From CAITSH01 sp945892985 (lineage in GTDB: Bacteria; Pseudomonadota; Gammaproteobacteria; Burkholderiales; SG8-39): a DNA stretch of 47,285 bases. Below, in pieces: positions 41,064 through 47,285 of this stretch. Made by a program: the position numbers and the translations under genes. Where the stretch lies: NCBI GenBank assembly GCA_945892985.1, contig CAMDDU010000034.1, positions 1 to 47,285 of the forward strand, given 5' to 3'. The notes beneath the pieces are model-generated. The model worked only from the letters and a program-made list of their open reading frames with translations, searched no databases and was not told the origin of the DNA. The first letter of the stretch is position 1; every line of letters begins with the position of its first letter.

Positions 41064-42050
41064 TTGAAGTATCTGCTAAAGCGCACTTTGCTTGCGCATC
41101 TGGCCACGCTGGTCTTTTTTGCCTTGTCCGCAGGGGCGTGGTCGGACGCCGCTCTTGCGGCAAAAACGCACGCCCAGGCCAAGGCGCACGCCAAGGCCAA
41201 GGCCAAGGTCAAGGCCAAGGCCAAGGCCAAGCGGCCGGCCGCAGTGTCGGTGTCGCAAAAGCTCAGCCTCAAGTCTGCAGCGGCGATCATCGTCGATCAG
41301 CAAAGCGGCGAGATTCTCTACGGCAAGAACCCCGGAAGCGTAGTGCCGATCGCATCCATCACCAAACTCATGACGGCGATGGTGGTGCTCGATGCGGGTC
41401 TCGACGCCGATGAGCCCGTTGCCATTATCGGTGACGATATCGACCTTGAAAAAGGTTCGCGCTCCCGACTGAGCGTGGGTTCGATGGTGACACGAGACGA
41501 ATTGCTGCTGATCGCTCTGATGGCCTCGGAGAATCGCGCTGCGCATGCGCTGGGTCGCAGTTACCCTGGCGGTCTCGTCGCCTTTGTGCAGGCGATGAAC
41601 CACAAGGCGCAGATGCTGGGTATGAATGATTCGAAGTTCGTCGATCCGACCGGTCTGTCGAGCGGCAATGTTTCAACCGCCGAGGACCTGGGAAAAATGG
41701 TGCGCGCCGCGCATGGCTACCCGCGCATCCGCGGCTATTCGACTGCGACAAGTTATGAAGTGAACACCGGGCAGCGGACGCTGGCCTATCGCAACACCAA
41801 TCGCCTGGTGTCCAACGAAGGCTGGAATATCGGTCTTTCCAAAACCGGCTACATCAACGAGGCGGGCCGTTGCCTGGTGATGCAGGCCACGCTCAAGGCC
41901 CGTCCGGTGATCATCGTGTTGCTCGACTCGTTGGGCAAGATGACGCGCATCGCCGATGCCAACCGTGTCCGCAAGTGGTTGGAGGCGTCTCCGCACATTG
42001 TAGCGACGCAAAAAGCTGCTCAAATCGGCCGCGATGAAAGCGGCGGCTAA
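41064..42050 (+). CDS. pbpG: D-alanyl-D-alanine endopeptidase, PbpG (PBP7) type
   Basis: A 328-residue periplasmic S11 peptidase that trims peptidoglycan cross-links. Signal peptide about 1-32 (L-L-K-R-T-L-L-A-H-L then A-L-A). Next comes a low-complexity Ala-Lys segment (about 36-57). The penicillin-binding motifs follow: Ser-x-x-Lys as A-S-I-T-K-L-M, Ser-x-Asn as A-S-E-N-R-A, and Lys-Thr-Gly as L-S-K-T-G-Y. TTG 41064 is chosen because GGGGGAGAG lies 7 bases upstream; a TTG at 41034 is in frame but lacks a site. The gene's end overlaps the next gene by 17 bases. Confidence 0.9.
   Translation: MKYLLKRTLLAHLATLVFFALSAGAWSDAALAAKTHAQAKAHAKAKAKVKAKAKAKRPAAVSVSQKLSLKSAAAIIVDQQSGEILYGKNPGSVVPIASITKLMTAMVVLDAGLDADEPVAIIGDDIDLEKGSRSRLSVGSMVTRDELLLIALMASENRAAHALGRSYPGGLVAFVQAMNHKAQMLGMNDSKFVDPTGLSSGNVSTAEDLGKMVRAAHGYPRIRGYSTATSYEVNTGQRTLAYRNTNRLVSNEGWNIGLSKTGYINEAGRCLVMQATLKARPVIIVLLDSLGKMTRIADANRVRKWLEASPHIVATQKAAQIGRDESGG
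41178..41231 (+). repeat. In-frame GCCAAG hexanucleotide repeat in pbpG
   Basis: Eighteen codons alternate Ala and Lys with few changes (one His, one Val), mostly GCC-AAG repeats. It encodes a basic, helical Ala-Lys linker between signal peptide and catalytic domain that could bind wall polymers. The 6-bp periodicity makes length variation likely without frameshift. Confidence 0.85.
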
Positions 42051-43062
42051 CGCGCCAACGCGCCAACGCGAGATGGAAGCGGCACGCGTCCCCGGTGAAC
42101 CGGGCGGAATACTGCGTTTTTACGACCTCTCGTCCCCGTCCGGAGGTTTTCTCGAAGACGTTCTGCAAGGTCTTGCCGCAAAGGAAAAGGTCATTCCCGC
42201 GCGCTACATGCACGATCAGCGCGCTGAAATGCTGTTCGCCCGTGTGTGCGAGCTTCCCGGCTATTACGCCATGCGCGCGGAAACCGGCATCCTGCGCGAG
42301 AACGCGCGGGCCATCGCCCTGTTGCTTGGCCCGGCCTGCCAGTTGATGGAGTTTGGCTGCGGCGCCGAAGCGCGCAGTCGGTTGCTAATCGATGCGGTGC
42401 GACCGCCGCTGTATGTGCCCATCGAGGCCGACGGGGATCTATTGCGACTGTTCGGGGCGCGCCTGTTTGCTGATTTCCCCAGGATGAATATTAGCGGCCT
42501 TGTCGCAGACTACGCGCGCGGTCTCGTCCTGCCCAAGTTCGCCGGATTGCAGTTGCAGAAAAAGGCGGTGTTTTACCCGGGCGCGGCAGTGGGGCGCTTT
42601 ACGCCCTTCGAGGCGCAGGCATTTCTCGCCATGACGTGCCGCCTGGTCGGGCCGGGTGGTGTGTTGCTGATCGGGGTGGACCTGAAAAAAGACTGGAACA
42701 TGCTCGGCGCCGCATGTGACGACCCGGCCGGGGTCATCGCAGCCTATCACCTTAACCTGCTCGAGCGCATTAACCGGGAACTTGGCGCCGATTTTCAGAT
42801 GCGTCGCTTTCGCTATGGCGCGAGTTACGATGCGGCGCGCGGTTGGGTGGAAACGCATATCGAAAGTGACTATTCCCAGTTTGTGCGCATCGCCGGGCAG
42901 CGTTTTGACTTTCGCGTGGGGGAACGCATCCAGACCGGCATCGCCTGTAAATATTCAGTGGATGAATTTCGCGCGCTTGCCGAGACGGCGCATTTCAATT
43001 GCGAAAAGGTGTGGACCGATCCGCACAACCTGTTTGCGGTATTCGGGCTGGTGGCGCAGTAG
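42034..43062 (+). CDS. EgtD-family SAM methyltransferase with altered substrate pocket
   Basis: A 342-residue member of the EgtD/DUF2260 family, whose type member trimethylates histidine to hercynine in ergothioneine synthesis. Family landmarks are kept: M-H-D-Q-R-A-E-M-L-F-A-R-V-C-E-L-P-G-Y-Y, the SAM site L-M-E-F-G-C-G, Y-P-G-A-A-V-G-R-F and L-I-G-V-D-L-K-K-D. But the positions that bind histidine in M. smegmatis EgtD (Asn166, Tyr206, Glu282, Ser284 as I recall) are here Arg188, Cys228, Gly302 and Ala304. No EgtB gene is adjacent. So the substrate is probably not histidine. The ATG at 42034 overlaps pbpG and lacks a site; ATG 42073 is an alternative. Confidence 0.82.
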   Translation: MKAAANAPTRQREMEAARVPGEPGGILRFYDLSSPSGGFLEDVLQGLAAKEKVIPARYMHDQRAEMLFARVCELPGYYAMRAETGILRENARAIALLLGPACQLMEFGCGAEARSRLLIDAVRPPLYVPIEADGDLLRLFGARLFADFPRMNISGLVADYARGLVLPKFAGLQLQKKAVFYPGAAVGRFTPFEAQAFLAMTCRLVGPGGVLLIGVDLKKDWNMLGAACDDPAGVIAAYHLNLLERINRELGADFQMRRFRYGASYDAARGWVETHIESDYSQFVRIAGQRFDFRVGERIQTGIACKYSVDEFRALAETAHFNCEKVWTDPHNLFAVFGLVAQ

Positions 43063-43131
43063 TCAGGGTCTGCCCGGACCAGGCGGGCCATTCGCCGCTG
43101 AAAGCCGTTAGGGGCGAGATTTTTCAGGCCG

Positions 43132-44277
43132 TCAGAAGGTTCCGGGCAGCAGGATATTCCTGTCGACATGGGTAATGTCGCGGTGGCCGCAAAAAGCCAT
43201 GGTGATGTCCAGTTCGTTGGCGATGAGCTGCAACGCCTTGGTCACTCCGGCCTCTCCCATTGCGCCCAGGCCATAGATGTAGGAGCGGCCTATCAGCGCG
43301 CCCCTTGCGCCGAGGGCGACTGCCTTGAGCAGGTCCTGGCCGGAGCGTATGCCACCGTCCATCCACACTTCGATATCCTTGCCAACGGCGTCGACGATCT
43401 GCGCCAGCGCGGCGATCGAGGATGAGGCGCCGTCGAGCTGCCGTCCGCCGTGGTTGGATACGATCAGTGCATCTGCGCCGCTCTTGGCTGCAAGCTTGGC
43501 GTCTTCGACATCAAGGATGCCCTTTAAGATCAGTTTCCCGCCCCAGCGCTGCTTGACCCATTCCACATCGGCCCAGGACAGCGCCGGATCGAATTGCGTC
43601 GCCGTCCAGGCCGACAGTGAGGACATGTCGCCAACGCCCTTTACGTGGCCGATAATGTTGCCGAAGCCGCGCCGCGGCGTGCCCAGCATCCCCAGACACC
43701 AGCGCGGCTTGGTCATCATGTTGATGATGTTGGCGAGTGTGAGCTTGGGCGGTGCCGACAGGCCGTTTTTGAGGTCTTTATTGCGCTGTCCGAGTATTTG
43801 CAGGTCAAGCGTGAGCATCAGCGCCGAGCATTTGGCGGCTTTGGCGCGGTCGATGAGGTTGGCGATGAACGTGCGGTCCTTCATCATGTAGAGCTGGAAC
43901 CAGAACGGCTCGGATGAGTGCGCCGCCACATCTTCGATGGAGCAGATGCTCATGGTTGACAGGGTGAAGGGAACGCCGAACTTTGCCGCCGCGCGTGCGG
44001 CGTGGATTTCCCCATCGGCGTGCTGCATTCCGGTGAGGCCGACCGGGGCGAGTGCGACTGGCATGGCGACGTCGTGGCCGATCATTTTTGTGCGCAGAGT
44101 GCGCTTGGTCATATCGACGGCGACGCGCTGGCGAAGGCGTATTTTTTGGAAGTCGCTTTCGTTGGCGCGATAGGTAGTCTCGGTCCAGGCGCCCGAATCG
44201 GCGTAGTCGTAAAACATGCGTGGCGCGCGCTTTTGATGCAGTACGCGCAGGTCTTCGATGTTGGTGATGATTGTCAT
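43132..44277 (-). CDS. lldD: FMN-dependent alpha-hydroxy acid dehydrogenase, LldD type
   Basis: A 381-residue enzyme of the L-lactate dehydrogenase/glycolate oxidase family that oxidises 2-hydroxy acids and passes electrons to quinone or oxygen. It keeps M-F-Y-D-Y-A-D-S-G-A (21-30), the FMN-binding A-P-V-G-L-T-G-M, L-T-L-D and the catalytic S-N-H-G-G-R-Q-L-D-G, plus D-G-G-I-R-S-G. The substrate could be L-lactate or another 2-hydroxy acid. An IclR regulator gene lies upstream on the same strand, 113 bases away, and may control it. Confidence 0.9.
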   Translation of the reverse strand: MTIITNIEDLRVLHQKRAPRMFYDYADSGAWTETTYRANESDFQKIRLRQRVAVDMTKRTLRTKMIGHDVAMPVALAPVGLTGMQHADGEIHAARAAAKFGVPFTLSTMSICSIEDVAAHSSEPFWFQLYMMKDRTFIANLIDRAKAAKCSALMLTLDLQILGQRNKDLKNGLSAPPKLTLANIINMMTKPRWCLGMLGTPRRGFGNIIGHVKGVGDMSSLSAWTATQFDPALSWADVEWVKQRWGGKLILKGILDVEDAKLAAKSGADALIVSNHGGRQLDGASSSIAALAQIVDAVGKDIEVWMDGGIRSGQDLLKAVALGARGALIGRSYIYGLGAMGEAGVTKALQLIANELDITMAFCGHRDITHVDRNILLPGTF

Positions 44278-44295
44278 TGTTGCAGCCCCCTTCTT

Positions 44296-44322
44296 GTGTC
44301 TATCGTGTCTATTGTGTCTAGC
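44296..44322. repeat. 9-bp tandem repeat (GTGTCTAYY), three copies
   Basis: GTGTCTATC, GTGTCTATT and GTGTCTAGC follow each other directly. They lie 18 bases upstream of the lldD start codon on the minus strand, so in its leader or promoter. Confidence 0.85.
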
Positions 44323-44390
44323 CGGCTTGCGCCGTGTTTTTCAATCGTGTTTTTTGCCGTCGGCTGAAAAGGCTTGTTTGGCGCGGGTTT

Positions 44391-45170
44391 TCAGCCAGTT
44401 CCCTGTGTGCCGCGGTAGCCGATGGCGCGAGAAATTCGAGCCGCCGTGTCCTTGATCAGCGCCGCCCAGGCCGGTTTCATGCGCTCTGTCGGTGCTGAGA
44501 CGGAAAGTCCCGCGACCAGCGTGCCCGCGTCGTCGCGGATTCCTGCGCCGATGCAGCGCACGCCGATCTCGGCCTCTTCGTTGTCGTGCGCGAAGCCCTG
44601 CTTGCGCACTTTGTCGAGTTCTTTGTCCAGCGCGGCCAGGGTGATGAGCGAATTTTTTGTGTAGGCGGGCAGGCGGGTGCGGTCGACGTAAGCCTTGAGC
44701 TCTGACGGATTCTCCGTTGTCAGAAAGAGCTTACCGACGGAGGTGATATGCAAGGGGGCGCGCGCACCGACAATGTTGACAACGCGCATCATGGCGCTGC
44801 CGCTTGATGTGCGCTCGATATAAACGATCTCGTCATCGCGCCGCACCGACAGGTTGACCGCCTCGTCCGTCGCGGCATGCAGTTCGCGCATGTAGGGCAG
44901 GGCGTGTTCGCGCACGCTGATACGCGACTTGACCAGGTTGCCCAGCTCCAGCAGGCGAATGCCCAGACGATAGCTGCCCGGCTCGACGCGTTCGACCAGA
45001 TGGTCGGTTACCAGCGCCGTGAGAATACGGTGGGCGGTTGACGGATGCAGACCGGTCGCCTGCGCCAGCGCTTTGAGGCCCACCGGTTCGGCGTGCAGCG
45101 ACAACTCGTCGAGCAGGCTGCTCATGCGTCCGATGACCTGGATGGAGTTTTTTGGTTCGGCGTCGGCCAT
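44391..45170 (-). CDS. IclR family transcriptional regulator
   Basis: A 259-residue regulator: an N-terminal winged helix (about 8-68, with G-L-K-A-L-A-Q-A-T-G-L-H-P-S-T-A-H-R-I-L) and a C-terminal IclR effector domain with the H-I-T-S-V-G-K-L-F-L-T and G-V-R-C-I-G-A-G-I motifs. IclR proteins usually sense small carboxylates. Downstream on the same strand is the LldD-type gene; on the other side lies mmsA. Either is a plausible target. The ATG is preceded by only a weak ribosome-binding site. Confidence 0.92.
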   Translation of the reverse strand: MADAEPKNSIQVIGRMSSLLDELSLHAEPVGLKALAQATGLHPSTAHRILTALVTDHLVERVEPGSYRLGIRLLELGNLVKSRISVREHALPYMRELHAATDEAVNLSVRRDDEIVYIERTSSGSAMMRVVNIVGARAPLHITSVGKLFLTTENPSELKAYVDRTRLPAYTKNSLITLAALDKELDKVRKQGFAHDNEEAEIGVRCIGAGIRDDAGTLVAGLSVSAPTERMKPAWAALIKDTAARISRAIGYRGTQGTG

Positions 45171-45402
45171 GGGCTGCTAGCGTGAAGTACAAGGGCTATT
45201 GAATGGCGAAATTTTACACCGCGATACGGAATGGCGCGCGATTGTGGTTTCGTATGCCGCTCTTTCCTGTGCGTTGCGCCGAAATTGTGCCGGAGTTGGC
45301 TACAATAGCGGGGTGCGGCAGGCGGGCGCCTGTCCCCGGACAGGGGATTGGGAAAACGGGCGCCGCCCCATTGTTTATTTCTTCAAATTTGCGGTCAGGG
45401 CC

Positions 45403-45444
45403 AGTGGTCAGTGGTCAGTGGTCAGCGGTCAGCGGTCAGTGGTC
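45403..45444. repeat. 7-bp tandem array (AGYGGTC), six copies
   Basis: Three AGTGGTC, two AGCGGTC and one AGTGGTC copy in tandem. It shares the 7-bp period and the T/C alternation with the array at 21404-21483, though the unit differs by one base. It lies in the iclR-mmsA gap. Confidence 0.9.
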
Positions 45445-45526
45445 AGTGCGTAGGTGGTGGGGGCGCAAGGCAAGCGCTGTCGTGCGCGTATCGCCAAATA
45501 ACTCCGATTTATGCCCGTCCCCTGAA

Positions 45527-45566
45527 GATATTTAGCGATATTTAGTGATATTGGGCGATCTTGAGC
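45527..45566. repeat. 10-bp tandem array, four copies, upstream of mmsA
   Basis: GATATTTAGC, GATATTTAGT, GATATTGGGC and GATCTTGAGC are directly adjacent, ending 29 bases before the mmsA ATG. The 10-bp period is close to one DNA turn, so a protein could bind repeatedly on the same face, or the region could be bent. Confidence 0.75.
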
Positions 45567-45595
45567 AACCCCTTACTTATTTCTTTGAGAAAACC

Positions 45596-47110
45596 ATGAA
45601 TAAACCTGTCGAGCTTCAAACCGTGCCGCTGTGGATCAACGGCAAGCCGGTGGCTGCGAAAAGCACCCGCACCGCCGAAGTCACCAATCCTGCCACCGGT
45701 GCGCTGACGCGCTACGCGCCCATGGCCAACAAGGTCGATGTTGACGCCGCCGTTGCCGCGGCTCAGGCCGCGCTACCGGCCTGGCGTGACACGCCGCCGC
45801 TGCGCCGTGCGCGCATCATGCAAAAATTCCTGACGCTGATGCAGGCCAACCAAGCCGAACTCGCGCGGCTGGCCTCAGAGGAACACGGCAAGACCCTGCC
45901 CGATGCCATGGGCAGCGTGCAGCGTGGCATCGAGGTCATCGAATTCGCCTGCGGCATCCCGCATTTGTTGAAAGGCGAGCACACCGAGAATGCCGGCACC
46001 GGCGTTGACTGCTACTCGCTGCGCCAGCCGGTTGGCGTCTGTGCCGGCATCACCCCCTTTAATTTTCCGGTGATGGTGCCGCTTTGGATGTTCCCTGTGG
46101 CCATTGCCTGTGGCAACACCTTCGTACTCAAGCCGTCCGAAAAAGTGCCGTCGGCCTCGATGAAAATGGCCGAGTTGTTCAAGGAAGCGGGCCTGCCCGA
46201 CGGCGTCTTCAACGTCGTGCATGGCGACAAGGAGGCGGTAGACCTGATCCTCAATCACCCGGGCATTTCGGCGGTGAGCTTTGTCGGCTCCACGCCCATC
46301 GCCAAGTACATCTACGAAACCTGCGCCAAAAACGGCAAGCGCGTGCAGGCTTTGGGCGGCGCAAAAAACCACGCCGTGGTGCTGCCCGATGCCGACCTGG
46401 AATTCACCGCGGACTCGCTGATCGGCGCCGGTTACGGTTCAGCCGGCGAGCGCTGCATGGCGATCTCGGCCGTCGTGGCGGTGGGCGTTATTGCCGACAA
46501 GCTGGTCGCGACACTGGCAAAAAAAGCCATCGAAGTAAAAATCGGCCCCGGCGACGCCGCCGGCATGGACATGGGCCCGTTGGTCACCAAGGTGCATCGC
46601 GACAAGGTCAAGAGCTACATCGATGCCGGTGAGAAAGAGGGCGCGAAACTTGTCATCGACGGCCGCACCTTCAAACCGGCGGCCGGTTACGAGAACGGCT
46701 TTTACCTCGGGACGACACTGTTCGACAACGTCAAGACCGACATGAGCATCTACAAGGACGAGATCTTCGGACCGGTGCTGATCGTGTTGCGTGTGAAAAC
46801 CCTGGATGAGGCGATTGCGATGATCAACGCCAACCCCTACGCCAACGGCACCGCTATTTTTACCGGTTCTGGCGGTGCGGCGCGGCGCTTCGAGAACGAG
46901 ATCCAGGTCGGCATGGTCGGCGTGAACGTGCCTATCCCGGTTCCCATGGCCTTCTTCTCCTTTGGTGGCTGGAAGAATTCGCTGTTCGGCGACTTGCACG
47001 TGCACGGCATGGAGGGCGTGAAGTTCTATACGCGCACCAAGGTCATTACCAAGCGCTGGACCGACTCGAGCACGCCGGCGCCGGGGCTTAATATGCCCAC
47101 GCTGGGCTAG
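45596..47110 (+). CDS. mmsA: Methylmalonate-semialdehyde dehydrogenase (acylating)
   Basis: A 504-residue CoA-dependent aldehyde dehydrogenase that converts methylmalonate or malonate semialdehyde to propionyl- or acetyl-CoA, in valine and beta-alanine/inositol breakdown. It has the typical N-F-P-V-M-V-P-L-W-M-F-P region, the catalytic Cys in S-A-G-E-R-C-M-A, and the family end F-F-S-F-G-G-W-K-N-S-L-F-G-D. The usual ALDH Glu is replaced as expected in this class (L-G-G-A-K-N-H). ATG 45596 is chosen since homology starts there; the upstream frame covers a repeat array. An IS30-type element begins just beyond the stop. Confidence 0.95.
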   Translation: MNKPVELQTVPLWINGKPVAAKSTRTAEVTNPATGALTRYAPMANKVDVDAAVAAAQAALPAWRDTPPLRRARIMQKFLTLMQANQAELARLASEEHGKTLPDAMGSVQRGIEVIEFACGIPHLLKGEHTENAGTGVDCYSLRQPVGVCAGITPFNFPVMVPLWMFPVAIACGNTFVLKPSEKVPSASMKMAELFKEAGLPDGVFNVVHGDKEAVDLILNHPGISAVSFVGSTPIAKYIYETCAKNGKRVQALGGAKNHAVVLPDADLEFTADSLIGAGYGSAGERCMAISAVVAVGVIADKLVATLAKKAIEVKIGPGDAAGMDMGPLVTKVHRDKVKSYIDAGEKEGAKLVIDGRTFKPAAGYENGFYLGTTLFDNVKTDMSIYKDEIFGPVLIVLRVKTLDEAIAMINANPYANGTAIFTGSGGAARRFENEIQVGMVGVNVPIPVPMAFFSFGGWKNSLFGDLHVHGMEGVKFYTRTKVITKRWTDSSTPAPGLNMPTLG

Positions 47111-47145
47111 TCGCACTCCCCGGTCATCGCCGGTAATCTGCGAAT

Positions 47146-47285
47146 TTAAGTTCGAAGCGCAATGGGTATGGGCTTGAGCCCGAAGAGTACCTCGTGAGGG
47201 GTCAGGTAGCCAAGACACTTGCGAGGTCGATGGTTTAGGCGGTCTTCAATCGATTGGAGTTTGGCTTCGGTGAGCCGCTGCAAGC
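47146..47285 (-). CDS. IS30-family transposase, C-terminal fragment cut by window edge
   Basis: The last 45 codons and stop of a transposase entering from the right edge. It reads L-N-H-R-P-R-K-C-L-G-Y-L-T-P-H-E-V-L, the hallmark end of IS30-family integrase-core transposases. The DDE residues are outside the window. Its stop lies 36 bases from the mmsA stop, so the element inserted just downstream of mmsA in convergent orientation. Confidence 0.9.
   Translation of the reverse strand, partial: LQRLTEAKLQSIEDRLNHRPRKCLGYLTPHEVLFGLKPIPIALRT

Larger units (their letters stand above)
45171..45595. other. Divergent intergenic region with repeats, iclR and mmsA
   Basis: A 425-bp gap without a credible gene. 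It contains a perfect palindromic stem CCTGTCC-CC-GGACAGG (45329-45344), a 7-bp tandem array (45403-45444) and a 10-bp tandem array (45527-45566) close to mmsA. Promoters for iclR and mmsA must be here; a TACAAT hexamer at about 45301-45306 is one candidate -10 on the plus strand. Confidence 0.45.

Noticed and set aside
42034..43062. Straightforward egtD for ergothioneine
   Set aside because: Substrate-binding residues are changed and egtB is not adjacent, so I did not assign the symbol.
1..47285. tRNA or rRNA genes
   Set aside because: No cloverleaf-like stretch or rRNA motif was recognised on either strand by eye; a dedicated covariance scan could still find one.

Overview
The window is GC-rich, gene-dense DNA with the look of a betaproteobacterium (Burkholderiales or Rhodocyclales-like). 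It carries a phasin for polyhydroxyalkanoate granules, two orphan Bug/TctC-type binding proteins, a GluQ tRNA-modifying synthetase, and a rich set of CoA-thioester and aromatic or organic-acid catabolic genes. No tRNA, rRNA, CRISPR array or phage gene was recognised. Both ends run into transposase genes: an IS5-family start at the left edge and an IS30-family C-terminus at the right edge. This suggests the piece ends where repeats broke an assembly.

Layout. 1-5.7 kb: IS5 end, phasin, an EamA exporter, a TAXI-type binding protein without signal peptide, a decayed IS5-type transposase running in frame into an acyl-CoA thioesterase, and a tandem pair of EamA exporters. 5.7-12.3 kb (minus strand): PrpF-type isomerase, DoxX-like protein, gluQ, short 6-phosphogluconate dehydrogenase, a TctC protein, a dienoyl-CoA-reductase-like SDR and a PIG3-type quinone oxidoreductase. 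12.3-14.5 kb (plus): D-threonine-aldolase-family enzyme, RidA-like protein with a histone-like tail, carboxymuconolactone decarboxylase. 14.5-21.9 kb: MFS transporter, an HtrA-like pseudoprotease, an APH-kinase/acyl-CoA dehydrogenase pair resembling 4-hydroxyacyl-CoA catabolism, a GST, an SDR and a YciA-like thioesterase, with two short-unit tandem arrays between them.

21.9-27.1 kb is the most interesting part. A minus-strand operon encodes a Slam/DUF560-type outer-membrane protein (TPR plus beta-barrel), a secreted FecR-domain protein with a C-terminal TbpB-like barrel and many N-x-S/T sequons, and a TPR/GT41 (OGT/HMW1C-family) glycosyltransferase. The glycosyltransferase begins two codons after the amber stop of the FecR gene, in the same frame. 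I read this as a candidate type XI secretion system whose cargo is glycosylated before export, analogous to the HMW1A/B/C two-partner system.

27.1-33 kb: a beta-oxidation operon (fadE, thiolase, bifunctional hydratase/dehydrogenase). 33-41 kb: an Atm1-type ABC exporter, an NMT1-type binding protein, a TetR regulator, a TctC protein and a class II aldolase, divergent from a Rieske dioxygenase alpha/beta pair. 41-47 kb: a PbpG-type endopeptidase, an EgtD-family methyltransferase whose histidine-binding positions are all changed, an LldD-type FMN oxidase, an IclR regulator and mmsA. Short-unit tandem arrays (7, 9 and 10 bp) recur in the gaps between genes.
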